Shown here: piece by piece, positions 52,467-63,100 of the stretch
Position numbering within the stretch: position 1 is the stretch's first letter
Layout of the letters: the number at the start of each line of letters is the position of its first letter
Source: an uncultured Veillonella sp.
GTDB taxonomy: Bacteria > Bacillota > Negativicutes > Veillonellales > Veillonellaceae
Length of the DNA stretch: 64,000 nt
NCBI GenBank assembly: GCA_900538355.1
Contig: UPXS01000002.1
Location: forward strand, 62,001-126,000
Direction: 5' to 3'
Program-made: the position numbers and the translations under genes
Notes under the pieces: generated by a model
Database searches by the model: none
What the model was told of the DNA's origin: nothing
The model's input: the letters and a program-made list of their open reading frames with translations, nothing else

Positions 52467-54776
52467 ATGAATTTACTCGAAGTTGGGATTCCAACTGTAC
52501 CTCTTAGAGGCATGGTTGTATATCCGAATATCGTGATTCACCTCGATATCGGTCGAGACAAATCCATTAAAGCGGTGGAAGCCGCAATGAACGAGAATCG
52601 CATTTTAGCAGTTGTCAGCCAAAAGGATGATGCTGTTGATGCGCCAACTGTTCATGACTTAGCCCAAATGGGTACATTAGTAAAAATTAAGCAAATGTTA
52701 CGCTTACCAGGTGGTATTGTACGTGTTCTTGTAGAGGGCATTACACGTATTCGCGTAATGAATATTACAAGTATGGATCCGTACTATGTAGGGGACTACG
52801 AACGGGTAGCCTCCGAATTTGAAGACGATGTTGAGCTAGAAGCGTATCGTCGTTTGGTTCAGTCTAAATTTGGCGAATGGGCTGAAGAGGCTAAATCTGT
52901 TACAGATGAAGGCGTTACGCGCGTAATGGAGTTACGCGACCCATGCGAATTGGCTGATCAAGTTGCGTTCTTATTGCCTATTAATAACACTAAACGCCAA
53001 GAGTTACTTGAAGAGTTATCTGTAGCTCGTCGTTTAAATATGATTGTAGGCATTTTGAATATGGAATTACAAATCTCTGATTTGGAAAACTCCATTAATA
53101 ATCAAGTACGTCAATCTATGGAAAAAGCGCAAAAAGAATATTTCTTGCGCGAAAAAATCCGTGTTATCCACGATGAATTGGGTGACAAAGGGGATCCAGA
53201 GGAAGAAGCTGAAGAGTTACGTGTTAAATTAAAAGCACTTAACCTTAGCGAAGATGTACATGAACGTATCGATAAAGAAATTTCTCGTTATAGCCGCATG
53301 CCACAATTGATGCCAGAAGCAACAATTTTGCGCAATTACCTAGATTGGGTATTGGCGTTACCTTGGAATGAATTAACTGAGGATCGCTTGGATATCAAGG
53401 AAGCTCATGCTATGCTTGAGGCGGATCATTATGGCCTTGAAAAGGTTAAGAAACGTATCCTTGAATTCTTGGCTGTTCGTAAGTTAACTGGTAAGAATAG
53501 TGGTTCTATTCTTTGCTTAGTAGGCCCACCAGGGGTTGGTAAAACATCCTTGGCTACGTCTATTGCTAAAGCGATGAACCGCAAGTTTATCCGTGCATCC
53601 TTAGGTGGTGTTCGCGATGAAGCCGAAATTCGTGGCCATCGTCGTACGTATATTGGCGCATTGCCAGGTCGTATGATTCAAGGTCTTAAGAATGTAGGCA
53701 CTAAGAATCCTGTATTCTTATTGGATGAAATTGATAAATTAGCATCTGACTATAAAGGTGATCCATCCTCTGCATTGTTAGAGGTATTGGATCCAGAACA
53801 AAATAGTACATTCAGCGATCACTTTATCGAAGTACCATTCGATTTCTCTGAAGTATTCTGGATTACAACGGCTAACGTTGCATCCAATATTCCTGGTCCA
53901 TTGTTAGATCGTATGGAAATCATCGAGTTATCTAGCTATATGGAACAAGAGAAGTTAGAGATTGCTAAGCGCTATTTAGTACCTAAACAAATCAAGAAAA
54001 ATGGTCTTGAAGATTATAAGGTTAAATTATCTGATGCAGTGTTGAAAAAGGTAGTTTCCGAATATACTCGTGAAGCGGGTGTCCGTACCTTGGAAAAAAC
54101 AATTGCTAAGATTTGTCGTAAAATTGCTTATAAAGTCGTTGAAGAAGGTGGAGATGCACCGAAAGTAACGACAAAAAATCTTCACGAATTCTTGGGCGCT
54201 CCAATCTTTGTTGACCAAGAGCGTGAAAAGAAACCGCAAATTGGCTATGTAAATGGTTTAGCGTGGACTTCTGTAGGTGGTGTTGTATTGCCATGTGAAG
54301 CAACTACTATGAATGGTACAGGTAAACTTGCATTAACTGGTAGCTTAGGTAAGGTTATGCAAGAGTCTGGTCAAGCTGCGATGAGCTATATTCGCCACAA
54401 TGCAAAAGCCTTAAAAATCGAAGACGATTTCTATAAGAAACTTGATATTCACGTTCACTTGCCTGAAGGTGCAACACCTAAGGATGGCCCTTCTGCAGGT
54501 ATTACAATGACATTGGCTATGGTATCTATCTTAACAAACCGCAAGGTTCGTTCTGATATTGCCATGACTGGTGAAATTACATTGCGTGGCCGTGTATTAC
54601 CAATCGGCGGTTTAAAAGAAAAGTTATTGGCAGCCTTGTCTAATGGCATTAAAGAAGTATTGATTCCGAAAGGCAATGAAAAGGATATTGTAGAATTGCC
54701 TGACATTGTAAAAGAAGGTCTCATTATTACGCCAGTTAAGACAATGGATGAAGTATTAGCAAAGGCACTTGTGTAA
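52467..54776 (+). CDS. lon: ATP-dependent protease Lon
   Basis: A 769-residue LonA. The N-terminal substrate-binding domain ([19 protein letters not shown]), AAA+ domain (Walker [14 protein letters not shown]) and proteolytic domain are all present, with the catalytic serine in [10 protein letters not shown] and the lysine further on. Degrades misfolded and regulatory proteins in the cytosol. GGAGG precedes the ATG. engB begins inside its stop codon (TAATG), the start of a long run of overlapping genes. Confidence 0.97.
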   Translation: MNLLEVGIPTVPLRGMVVYPNIVIHLDIGRDKSIKAVEAAMNENRILAVVSQKDDAVDAPTVHDLAQMGTLVKIKQMLRLPGGIVRVLVEGITRIRVMNITSMDPYYVGDYERVASEFEDDVELEAYRRLVQSKFGEWAEEAKSVTDEGVTRVMELRDPCELADQVAFLLPINNTKRQELLEELSVARRLNMIVGILNMELQISDLENSINNQVRQSMEKAQKEYFLREKIRVIHDELGDKGDPEEEAEELRVKLKALNLSEDVHERIDKEISRYSRMPQLMPEATILRNYLDWVLALPWNELTEDRLDIKEAHAMLEADHYGLEKVKKRILEFLAVRKLTGKNSGSILCLVGPPGVGKTSLATSIAKAMNRKFIRASLGGVRDEAEIRGHRRTYIGALPGRMIQGLKNVGTKNPVFLLDEIDKLASDYKGDPSSALLEVLDPEQNSTFSDHFIEVPFDFSEVFWITTANVASNIPGPLLDRMEIIELSSYMEQEKLEIAKRYLVPKQIKKNGLEDYKVKLSDAVLKKVVSEYTREAGVRTLEKTIAKICRKIAYKVVEEGGDAPKVTTKNLHEFLGAPIFVDQEREKKPQIGYVNGLAWTSVGGVVLPCEATTMNGTGKLALTGSLGKVMQESGQAAMSYIRHNAKALKIEDDFYKKLDIHVHLPEGATPKDGPSAGITMTLAMVSILTNRKVRSDIAMTGEITLRGRVLPIGGLKEKLLAALSNGIKEVLIPKGNEKDIVELPDIVKEGLIITPVKTMDEVLAKALV

Positions 54777-55474
54777 TGCAAAAAAAGAAAAAATCCACTA
54801 AACAAATGGGCCCAAAACCACAATATACACGAAAAGAACCGAAGGGGCCTCGTATTATAGCAGCAAAATATAATACTTCCTGTGTGAAGGCGGATCAATA
54901 TCCTGAAGGGGATACTGTAGAAATTGCTTTCATCGGACGCTCTAATGTGGGCAAATCTTCGTTGATTAACTCGTTGTGTAATTATCGTGGGTTAGCCCTC
55001 GTTAGTGGTCAACCAGGTAAGACAAAGACGATAAACTATTTTGATGTGGAGTCAAAAGAGGATATTTCTGAAACAGAGGAGCGCCGTTATCATTGGTTCC
55101 TCGTTGACCTTCCTGGGTATGGATTTGCAAAGACAAATAAAGGAAACCGCAATTTGTGGTCTTCCTTTATTGCCGATTATATTTTACATTCTGAACGATT
55201 GATGTTGTTATGTTTATTAATTGATGGTCGTCATCCAGAGATGCCTATCGATAAGGTCGCTTATGACTGGCTCGTTGAAGCTGGTGTACCATTACAAATC
55301 GTAGTGACTAAGGTCGATAAATTAACAGCTAAAGAAAAGTCTGCTAATTTAGCGATTATTAAGGAAATGTACCCAACTGCAACGCCGCCAATTCTGTATA
55401 GCTCTTTGAAGCATACAGGCCGTGAGCTTTTACAACAACGCATCAATAAAGTTCTAGTAGGAGATGAAGCATGA
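54776..55474 (+). CDS. engB: Ribosome-biogenesis GTPase EngB (YsxC)
   Basis: A 232-residue Era-type GTPase needed for 50S assembly. G1 is GRSNVGKSSLIN, with GKTKTINYF, DLPGYGFAK and TKVDK following. About 25 extra basic residues at the N terminus (KKKKSTKQMGPKPQYTRKEP) precede the domain. The order lon-engB is common in Firmicutes. It overlaps the next gene by four bases. Confidence 0.95.
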   Translation: MQKKKKSTKQMGPKPQYTRKEPKGPRIIAAKYNTSCVKADQYPEGDTVEIAFIGRSNVGKSSLINSLCNYRGLALVSGQPGKTKTINYFDVESKEDISETEERRYHWFLVDLPGYGFAKTNKGNRNLWSSFIADYILHSERLMLLCLLIDGRHPEMPIDKVAYDWLVEAGVPLQIVVTKVDKLTAKEKSANLAIIKEMYPTATPPILYSSLKHTGRELLQQRINKVLVGDEA

Positions 55475-56442
55475 GTCAAACCAATGAATTAGAGATTATG
55501 GAACGCATCGCTCTAGATTTAGAGGGTGTGGAAGAGTCTCTTGCATCATCTTTTAATACAGGTGCAGAAGACTTTAATGCACTGATTCGACCATTATCTG
55601 CTGCAGGTGGCAAGCGCTTGCGTGCGCAATTATGTTTATTGATTGCTAATGCAGGTACATCTGTAGAACGTCAGCGTATTAGAATTGCTGAAGCTGTAGA
55701 AATGCTTCATTTAGCGACACTGATTCACGATGATGTATTAGATCAAGCTGAAATTCGTCGCGGTGAAGAAACGATTCATATGCACAAAGGCAATAAGGTA
55801 GCCATCCTTAGTGGGGACTATTTATTTGCTAAAGCATTTCAAATCGTGTCTGAAATGCCTAATATGAAGTATTTACAGGTTTTCTCCCATATTATTACTT
55901 GCCTTGTGGAAGGCGAGTTCATGCAAATGGAAGATGTATATCGCATTGATCAAGGTATTGAGCGTTATATGACCAAGACCCAGAAGAAAACAGCAGACTT
56001 TATGGAAGGCTGTATGGAATTGGGTGGCCTATTAGGGGGCTGGAGCGAATCTGAAATCGTTGAGTTGAAAAAATATGGTCATGCGTTGGGCATGGCCTTC
56101 CAAATTACTGATGATATTATGGATTATCGTGAAACAACAGAGACGACTGGTAAACCAGTGGGGAATGATCTTCGCGAAGGTTTATTGACATATCCGTTGT
56201 TAAGCATCGTCAATGATGATAATAAAGATAAACTGCTTGCAGACATTAAGGCCTTAAATAATGGCGGTGATGAGCAGGCTATTATCGACTATGTTATCAG
56301 TCAAGGTGGTATTGATAATACATTAGCTGTAGCTGATCAATATTGTAAAGATGCTTTGGCGGCACTTGATGCTGTACGCGATTTCCCAGGCAAGGAATTC
56401 CTTGTGATGGCAGTAGAAAATTTAGCTGATAGAAAGGTATAA
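55471..56442 (+). CDS. Polyprenyl diphosphate synthase
   Basis: A 323-residue trans-prenyltransferase. The two aspartate-rich motifs are LIHDDVLDQAEIRRG and ITDDIMDY, and the early SAAGGKRLRAQL is conserved. The long chain-length type (hepta- to octaprenyl, for quinone side chains) is likely because no bulky residues are obvious before the first motif, but chain length cannot be set from sequence by eye. It starts by ATGA overlap with engB and is followed by tatC after 1 base. Confidence 0.9.
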   Translation: MSQTNELEIMERIALDLEGVEESLASSFNTGAEDFNALIRPLSAAGGKRLRAQLCLLIANAGTSVERQRIRIAEAVEMLHLATLIHDDVLDQAEIRRGEETIHMHKGNKVAILSGDYLFAKAFQIVSEMPNMKYLQVFSHIITCLVEGEFMQMEDVYRIDQGIERYMTKTQKKTADFMEGCMELGGLLGGWSESEIVELKKYGHALGMAFQITDDIMDYRETTETTGKPVGNDLREGLLTYPLLSIVNDDNKDKLLADIKALNNGGDEQAIIDYVISQGGIDNTLAVADQYCKDALAALDAVRDFPGKEFLVMAVENLADRKV

Positions 56443-56443
56443 T

Positions 56444-57334
56444 ATGGAACCATTCGAACCAAAACCGGACTTCGAATATCCCATACAAAAACCTTCTTTT
56501 GATAGTGTAGTTCGTCAAAAGCGTCGCGAAGCTGAATTAAAGGCTGAGCAAGAGCGGTATAAGGTGGCAAATCAGCGGGTTCCTGAGGAACCAGAAGATG
56601 AACCTATTTATACTGAGATGGAACAGAAAATGATGGACGAAGCTCGGGAACTATCCCTTGTGGGCCATCTATCTGAATTGCGAAAGCGTCTGATTATAAT
56701 GGCTGTTGCAGTTGTTATAGGAACTTGTATTTCTTATTATTATGTAGACTTTTTATTGGAAATACTCCTAAAACCAGCTGGTAAGCTTTATTATATGAAA
56801 CCAACTGAAGCCTTCTTTACATATATGAAGGTGTCTATAGTAGGTGGTCTTATTATAGGGGCGCCTATTATATTGCATCAGATTTGGCTATTTGTTAAGC
56901 CAGCCCTTACTGTACGAGAAAAGCAGTTATCTAACTGGATTTTACCGGTTGCCATAGGACTATTTGGCATCGGTATTGTATTTTCTTATTTTCTCGTGCT
57001 ACCTGCAGCCGTTAAGTTCTTTATGGGCTTTGCTACAGACGAATTACAACCGCTATTTTCCATTGGTCAGTACATGGACTTTGTATTATCCTTTGTACTA
57101 CCCTTTGGATTTATCTTTGAGTTGCCGTTGATTTTAATCATCTTGGGATATTTCAACTTAATTACATCGCGTTTTTTAAAAACGAAGCGAAAGATATTTA
57201 TTCTTATATCCTTTATCATAGGTGCTGTCATTTCACCAACACCGGATATGTTCTCTCAAACGATGATTGCATTGCCTATGATATTGCTATATGAAACGAG
57301 CCTATTTGTATTGGCTAAGATTATGAAGCGCTAA
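56444..57334 (+). CDS. tatC: Sec-independent protein translocase TatC with a long N-terminal extension
   Basis: A 296-residue TatC. The usual first conserved stretch LVGHLSELRKRL begins at about residue 72, followed by six membrane helices and the FTYMKVSIVGGLIIGAP and FEQIWLF-like (here LHQIWLFVKPAL) regions. Ordinary TatC begins only a few residues before this point, so about 65 extra cytoplasmic residues, charged and proline-rich, are present. It receives twin-arginine proteins for export of folded proteins. No tatA lies next to it. It sits between the polyprenyl synthase and valS. Confidence 0.93.
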   Translation: MEPFEPKPDFEYPIQKPSFDSVVRQKRREAELKAEQERYKVANQRVPEEPEDEPIYTEMEQKMMDEARELSLVGHLSELRKRLIIMAVAVVIGTCISYYYVDFLLEILLKPAGKLYYMKPTEAFFTYMKVSIVGGLIIGAPIILHQIWLFVKPALTVREKQLSNWILPVAIGLFGIGIVFSYFLVLPAAVKFFMGFATDELQPLFSIGQYMDFVLSFVLPFGFIFELPLILIILGYFNLITSRFLKTKRKIFILISFIIGAVISPTPDMFSQTMIALPMILLYETSLFVLAKIMKR

Positions 57335-57355
57335 GGAGTTTATTTAGGAGGAACG

Positions 57356-60013
57356 ATGAAAACCTACGAAAATTTAACCACTTATAACCCCGGTGAAATA
57401 GAAGGGAAATGGTATTCTTATTGGGAAAACCAAGGATACTTTCACGAAGAAGTAGACACAAATAAAGAACCATTTAGTATCGTATTGCCGCCTCCTAATG
57501 TAACTGGTATGTTGCACATGGGCCATGCTTTAGATAATACATTGCAAGATATTCTCATCCGTTTCAAACGTATGCAAGGCTACAATGTATTGTGGATGCC
57601 TGGCACTGACCACGCTGGTATTGCTACACAAATCAAGGTAGAAGAGATGCTCGCTAAAGAAGAGGGTAAATCTCGCTATGATTTAGGCCGTGAAAAATTT
57701 GTAGAACGCGTATGGGAATGGAAAAAAGAATACGGTGATACTATTGTAAAACAAATCCGTAGCTTAGGCGCATCTTGTGACTGGTCCCGCGAACGTTTTA
57801 CATTAGATGAAGGATACTATCATGCAGTGCGTGAAGTATTCGTAAGCCTTTATGAAAAAGGTTTAATCTATCGTGGTGAACGTATTATCAACTGGTGCCC
57901 TCGTTGTGCTACTGCTTTATCTGATGTTGAAGTTGAACATGAAGATGAACATGGCCACTTATGGCATATTAAATATCCTGTAAAGGGTGAAGAAAATCGC
58001 TTTGTAATTGTTGCTACAACTCGTCCAGAAACAATGTTCGGTGACGTAGCCGTAGCAGTAAATCCTGATGATGATCGTTATAAAGACCTCATCGGCAAAA
58101 CATTGATTTTACCATTTGTTAATCGAGAAATTCCTGTTATTGCCGATGACTATGTAGATGCTAGCTTCGGTACAGGCTGTGTAAAAATTACACCTGCTCA
58201 TGACCCTAATGACTTTGAAATGGGCCAACGTCATAATTTGGAATCCATCGTTGTTATGAATAATGATGCCACAATGAATGAAGGTGCTGGTAAGTTCAAT
58301 GGCATGACTCGTGAAGAAGCTCGTAAACAAGTAGTAGCAGAACTCAAAGAATTAGGCTTACTTGAAAAAATCGATGACCATGACCATGCAGTAGGTCATT
58401 GCTCCCGTTGTAATACAATTATCGAACCAATGGTATCTAAACAATGGTTTGTAGATATGAAACCATTAGCAGAGCCAGCTCTTAAGGTTGTTAAAGACCA
58501 TGAAGTAGAGTTTGTTCCTGAACGTTTTACAAAAACTTATGTAAACTGGCTTGAAAACATCCGAGACTGGACCATTTCCCGTCAATTGTGGTGGGGCCAT
58601 CGCATTCCTGCATGGTACTGTGATGACTGCGGCGAAACAATCGTAAGCCGTGAAGACATCACTGAATGTCCTCATTGTCATGGTCATGTAACACAAGATC
58701 CAGACGTTCTTGATACATGGTTTAGCTCTGGCTTATGGCCATTTGCTACTATGGGCTGGCCTGAGCAAACACCAGAACTTAAACAATGGTATCCAACAAG
58801 TGTTCTTGTAACTGGTTACGATATCATCTTCTTCTGGGTTGCTCGTATGATTTTCATGGCTCTTGAATTTGAACATGAAATTCCATTTAAACATGTATTT
58901 ATTCATGGTCTAGTTCGTGATAGTCAAGGCCGTAAAATGAGTAAATCCTTGGGTAATGGCATTAACCCTCTTGAAGTGATCGACCAATATGGTGCTGATG
59001 CATTGCGCTTTACTCTCGTAACTGGCAATACACCTGGTAACGATATGCGCTTCTATATGGAACGCGTTGAAGCAAATCGTAACTTTGCTAATAAGATTTG
59101 GAATGCATCTAAATTTGTATTGATGAATCTTACAAATTATGATGAAAGCTTCGTTCCAACAGCAGATGATTTGACATTAGCAGACCAATGGATTGTTCAA
59201 AAGTACAATGAAACAGTACAAAGTGTAACTTCTAACCTAGATAAATTTGAACTTGGTGAAGCGGCAAGCTCCGTATATGACTTCATTTGGAATACATACT
59301 GTGACTGGTATATTGAGTTAGCTAAACCTCGTTTATATAATGAAGGTAATGAACGCGATCGTCGTACAGTTCAATACTTACTCGTAACAATCTTGCGTCA
59401 CATGCTTGAATTATTACATCCATTCATGCCGTTCGTAACAGAACACATTTGGCAACACTTGCCTCATGAAGGAGATAGCATCGTTGTCACTAAATGGCCA
59501 GAAGCATTGAAGTTTGATAATCTTGAAGGTGCAGCACGTCAAATGGAAGTTATGATGGATGCCATCAAAGGTATTCGTAACATGCGTGCTGAAATGAATG
59601 TGCCTTTAGGTAAAAAAGCTGAGGTTATTGTGGCGCCAACAGATGAAGCATTGGCTCAAACTGTAGCCGATCATAGTGATTACTTCGTAACATTAGCTTG
59701 GGCTGAGAAGGTAACTATTCTTGGTGCGGATGATCCAAAACCAGAAAATGCGACTGTAACAGTTGTAAATGGTATGGAAGTATATCTCTTGCTTAAAGAC
59801 TTAATCGATGGCGAAAAAGAAAGAGAGCGTATTGCAAAGGAAAAAATCCAAATGGAAAAAGAAATTTCTCGTTTGGAAGGCAAATTGTCTAACCAAGGCT
59901 TCCTAGCAAAAGCTCCTGAAGCTGTAGTAGCAAAAGAAAAAGAAAAGTTAGAAGAATATAAACAAAAACAACAAGCGTTATTGGAACGTGAAGCGTTCCT
60001 TGAAACCTTATAA
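57356..60013 (+). CDS. valS: Valyl-tRNA synthetase
   Basis: An 885-residue class I synthetase. HIGH appears in [19 protein letters not shown], the editing domain is in the middle, KMSKS is [13 protein letters not shown], and the C-terminal coiled coil ([20 protein letters not shown]) is the tRNA-binding arm. GGAGG precedes the ATG. No T-box leader precedes it, since it is inside an operon. folC follows 12 bases later, the usual Firmicute pair. Confidence 0.97.
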   Translation: MKTYENLTTYNPGEIEGKWYSYWENQGYFHEEVDTNKEPFSIVLPPPNVTGMLHMGHALDNTLQDILIRFKRMQGYNVLWMPGTDHAGIATQIKVEEMLAKEEGKSRYDLGREKFVERVWEWKKEYGDTIVKQIRSLGASCDWSRERFTLDEGYYHAVREVFVSLYEKGLIYRGERIINWCPRCATALSDVEVEHEDEHGHLWHIKYPVKGEENRFVIVATTRPETMFGDVAVAVNPDDDRYKDLIGKTLILPFVNREIPVIADDYVDASFGTGCVKITPAHDPNDFEMGQRHNLESIVVMNNDATMNEGAGKFNGMTREEARKQVVAELKELGLLEKIDDHDHAVGHCSRCNTIIEPMVSKQWFVDMKPLAEPALKVVKDHEVEFVPERFTKTYVNWLENIRDWTISRQLWWGHRIPAWYCDDCGETIVSREDITECPHCHGHVTQDPDVLDTWFSSGLWPFATMGWPEQTPELKQWYPTSVLVTGYDIIFFWVARMIFMALEFEHEIPFKHVFIHGLVRDSQGRKMSKSLGNGINPLEVIDQYGADALRFTLVTGNTPGNDMRFYMERVEANRNFANKIWNASKFVLMNLTNYDESFVPTADDLTLADQWIVQKYNETVQSVTSNLDKFELGEAASSVYDFIWNTYCDWYIELAKPRLYNEGNERDRRTVQYLLVTILRHMLELLHPFMPFVTEHIWQHLPHEGDSIVVTKWPEALKFDNLEGAARQMEVMMDAIKGIRNMRAEMNVPLGKKAEVIVAPTDEALAQTVADHSDYFVTLAWAEKVTILGADDPKPENATVTVVNGMEVYLLLKDLIDGEKERERIAKEKIQMEKEISRLEGKLSNQGFLAKAPEAVVAKEKEKLEEYKQKQQALLEREAFLETL

Positions 60014-60025
60014 TAGGAGGTTTAT

Positions 60026-61333
60026 ATGACATATCAAGAGGCCTTAGCCTATTTAGAACAGGCATCTTCATTCGGTATTAAGCCTGGCCTTGAACGAATT
60101 ACAGCGCTTATGGAAGCCTTAGGGAATCCACAAGAGGACTATAAAATTGTTCATGTTACAGGGACGAATGGTAAGGGCTCGGTTACCTCATATATTTCCT
60201 ACGCACTGTTTACAAGTGGATTACGGGTGGGGCGATTTACATCGCCTCACCTTCAATCCTATACGGAGCGAATTCAAATCAATGATGGAAATATTACGGA
60301 GGAAGCCTTCGGTGAATTAATTAGCCGTGTAAAAGTGGCCGTTGATACTATCATTAGTAATGGCATAGAAGCACCAACGCAATTTGAAATTTTAACGGCT
60401 GCAGCCTTTTTGTTCTTCAAAGATCAAGCTGTAGACTATGCAGTGGTAGAAGTTGGCTTAGGTGGATTACTAGACTCCACAAATATCGTGACTCCAAAAG
60501 TATCTGTTATTACCAATGTAACAATCGATCATCAAGCCTACTGTGGTGATACTGTCGAGGAGATTGCACGTCACAAGGCGGGGATTATTAAATCCAAAGT
60601 CCCTGTTGTAACAGCAGCACAGGATGCGCCTCTTCGTATTATTGAAGAAGTGGCTAAAGAGAAGCATGCTAAAGTATATGCTTTCAATAAAGATTTTGGT
60701 ATCGATAGCCGTAGTGCCGTAACAGGTGGTCAAATGATTACTGTGAGTACTAATGATGCCGCTCCTGCTATGTTATTTACGACAATGGCCGGTATTCATC
60801 AATCTGTAAATCTCGCATGTGCATTGATGGCTGTACGTTTATTGATGAAAGAAGATAAGAGCATCAGTGAAGAAACGATGCGCGAAGGCTTTGCCCGTAC
60901 TACGTGGGCAGGGCGTTTTGAAGTTAAGCGGGGCTTAGATCGCACCTTTATCTTTGACGGTGCGCATAATGCAGCTGGAGCAGAATCCTTCAGTATGACC
61001 TATGGTGAGCTATTTAAGGACGCCCCAAAAACGATTGTGATGGCAATTCTTAAAGATAAAAATCAAGATGCTATTATTCGTGAAGTAGTTAAGGCAGGGG
61101 ATACGGTTCTTGTAGTACCTGCACCAACAGATAGAACAGAAGTGCCAGAGGTTTTAGTTGAAAAAATACGTCACATTGTTCCAAAAGCCGTAGCTCAAAC
61201 AGCTGATTCTGTTGAAGACGCATTGGCTTTAGCCTATAAGCATACAAAGAATGGTGATATTATAGCTGTTTGTGGTTCTTTATATATTTTAGGAGATGCT
61301 CGTCAGTGGTTTAACCATGAGATGAGTCACTAA
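60026..61333 (+). CDS. folC: Folylpolyglutamate synthase / dihydrofolate synthase
   Basis: A 435-residue Mur-ligase-type enzyme that adds glutamates to folates. The P loop is VTGTNGKGSVTSYIS; TSPHLQSYTERI, and VEVGLGGLLDSTN and IFDGAHNAAGAES follow in order. It matters for fhs and fchA, which use polyglutamated folate. AGGAGG precedes the ATG; the next gene starts 9 bases after its stop. Confidence 0.95.
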   Translation: MTYQEALAYLEQASSFGIKPGLERITALMEALGNPQEDYKIVHVTGTNGKGSVTSYISYALFTSGLRVGRFTSPHLQSYTERIQINDGNITEEAFGELISRVKVAVDTIISNGIEAPTQFEILTAAAFLFFKDQAVDYAVVEVGLGGLLDSTNIVTPKVSVITNVTIDHQAYCGDTVEEIARHKAGIIKSKVPVVTAAQDAPLRIIEEVAKEKHAKVYAFNKDFGIDSRSAVTGGQMITVSTNDAAPAMLFTTMAGIHQSVNLACALMAVRLLMKEDKSISEETMREGFARTTWAGRFEVKRGLDRTFIFDGAHNAAGAESFSMTYGELFKDAPKTIVMAILKDKNQDAIIREVVKAGDTVLVVPAPTDRTEVPEVLVEKIRHIVPKAVAQTADSVEDALALAYKHTKNGDIIAVCGSLYILGDARQWFNHEMSH

Positions 61334-61342
61334 GGTGAGCCT

Positions 61343-62581
61343 ATGGAACTCTCACTTATTCCTAATCAGAAGAGAATCACGTTCTATATTGAGCGTCTAA
61401 TTTATGGTGTGGTGATTGCTATGCCATTACAACCTATGGTGGGGGATGTACTTCTGTGGCTAGCGATAGGGCTTGCTTTATATGATTTGATATCTAGTAA
61501 ATCACTAAGCTTACCAACGGGCTATTTATCGTGGTCCGTTATGATATTTGTAGTATGGACTGGCATATCTGCACTAGTATCAGAAAATTGGGATTGGTCA
61601 ATTCAAAGTTGGTTTTATCAAATCGTAGCCAGCGGAGGCATGTATTATCTAGTTCGCACATACATTCAAACACCTAAACAGTGGAATTATTTTCTTCGAG
61701 CCTTACTAGGTACTGCTGTACTAGTGTGTATCATAGGTGCTTATCAATATGTATTTGTTCCTAATATTCATATAAAAGAGTGGGTAGATGCAGCACAGTT
61801 CCCAAAATTGATGCGACGCATGTCATCTACATTACAAAACCCTAATTTATTGGGCGCTTATCTATTGATGGTACTCAGCGTATGTATCAGCTATATCTTG
61901 GTATATATGAAAGAAAATCGTACTCGTGAAGTTGTTACAATGCTCGTTATAGGGATTATATTGTTCTTAACGATGCTATTAACCTATTCTAGAGGCATTT
62001 GGATTAGCTTTGCGGCCATGATCCTTTACTGGGCTATCTTCGTAGAGCGAAGATTATTCTTATCCCTATTAGTAGTGCCGATTATCTTGTACTTTTATGA
62101 TGGTGAAATCGCCTCGAGACTATGGTCCATATTCCAAGGTCATGATACATCAGCTGATCTTCGATGGGCTTTATGGGATAGTACCATGTATATCGTACGT
62201 GAAAACCCAATCTTTGGTATTGGGTGGAATACATTTTACTTAGTATATCCAGATTATAACTATTATATTCAAGGACCTCACGTCTTGATGTATCATGCTC
62301 ATAATTTGTATCTCAATATATTAGCTGAAACAGGTATTCCAGGATTGATATCATTCCTAGCAGTTATTATTGGTCATGTTATTACATCTATAAGACTTAA
62401 AGGGGATATATTCCGTCAAGCTGCACAAATTGGTGTAGGGGCGCTAGCTATAGGTGTTTTATTTAGCGGCTTATCTGACTTTGAGCTATATAGTCATCAA
62501 GTAACCATCGTGTTTTGGCAGTTATTTGGCTGGGTAGGAGCTTTTGTAAAAGTTCAGTTGTCTGCTGATAAATCTGCATAA
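61343..62581 (+). CDS. O-antigen ligase family membrane protein
   Basis: A 412-residue protein with about ten membrane helices and a large periplasmic loop between the last helices, containing NPIFGIGWNTFYLVYPDYNY and the histidine-rich HAHNLYLNILAETG. These are features of WaaL/RfaL-type polysaccharide ligases and related polymerases. In a bacterium with an outer membrane this could join a polysaccharide to lipid A core, but the family is functionally broad. GGTGAG precedes the ATG. It is the last gene of the lon-to-ligase run. Confidence 0.82.
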   Translation: MELSLIPNQKRITFYIERLIYGVVIAMPLQPMVGDVLLWLAIGLALYDLISSKSLSLPTGYLSWSVMIFVVWTGISALVSENWDWSIQSWFYQIVASGGMYYLVRTYIQTPKQWNYFLRALLGTAVLVCIIGAYQYVFVPNIHIKEWVDAAQFPKLMRRMSSTLQNPNLLGAYLLMVLSVCISYILVYMKENRTREVVTMLVIGIILFLTMLLTYSRGIWISFAAMILYWAIFVERRLFLSLLVVPIILYFYDGEIASRLWSIFQGHDTSADLRWALWDSTMYIVRENPIFGIGWNTFYLVYPDYNYYIQGPHVLMYHAHNLYLNILAETGIPGLISFLAVIIGHVITSIRLKGDIFRQAAQIGVGALAIGVLFSGLSDFELYSHQVTIVFWQLFGWVGAFVKVQLSADKSA

Positions 62582-62639
62582 TTGTAATATCTTGTATAAT
62601 TAGCATGTTTTATGGTAGATATATAATTTCATAATATGG

Positions 62640-62746
62640 TATAATTAATACATACCTTGGGTAGGTACGTATTAAGTAGTATAACCGGTTTTCTAATGTT
62701 AGACATAATTGAACATTATCGTTGGCATTTGAAAGCCGGTTTTTTG
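62640..62746 (+). ncRNA. Candidate small RNA with its own promoter and terminator
   Basis: An extended -10 box (TGGTATAAT, TATAAT 62640-62645) is followed about 95 bases later by an 11-bp stem (62683-62693 with 62731-62741) containing an inner hairpin (TAATGTT / AACATTA), and then six T. There is no open frame with a ribosome site. It could simply be the terminator of the ligase gene. The gap 62582-63100 holds nothing else I can name, apart from the promoter at 63001. Confidence 0.35.
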
Positions 62747-63000
62747 CATATCGTTGTATCTTTATAGGGAGGTGTATGGTCTAGTTCTTGTATATGGGAT
62801 GTTATTTTATATTGAAAAGGGTCTATATATTGTATAGAGAGAGTTCGATTTAATTGAAAAACATCAATATATGCCATAAATCGATAATTCCTGTGAGTTA
62901 TAGCGATGTGAATAAAACTTATGTGAAAGTATGAAAATCTATGCATTTTAATCATAATGCTATATAAAGTGTGATAAAAAATACATTTTAGTCATATAAG

Positions 63001-63029
63001 TTGACAATACATTGCATGTGGACTACGAT
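63001..63029 (+). promoter_or_regulatory. Promoter of the CoA transferase gene
   Basis: A perfect TTGACA (63001-63006) and TACGAT (63024-63029) are 17 bp apart, about 70 bp before the start codon. Confidence 0.75.
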
Positions 63030-63100
63030 GAAGTCGGTTTAAGGAACGACCAAGAGATCAAACTGTCGTTTATACAATGTTACTCTTAAAGGAGATGGTA

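Noticed and set aside
62716..62955. 79-codon minus-strand frame in the 62.6-63.1 kb gap
   Set aside because: No ribosome site, odd histidine- and isoleucine-rich composition, and overlap with a terminator stem.
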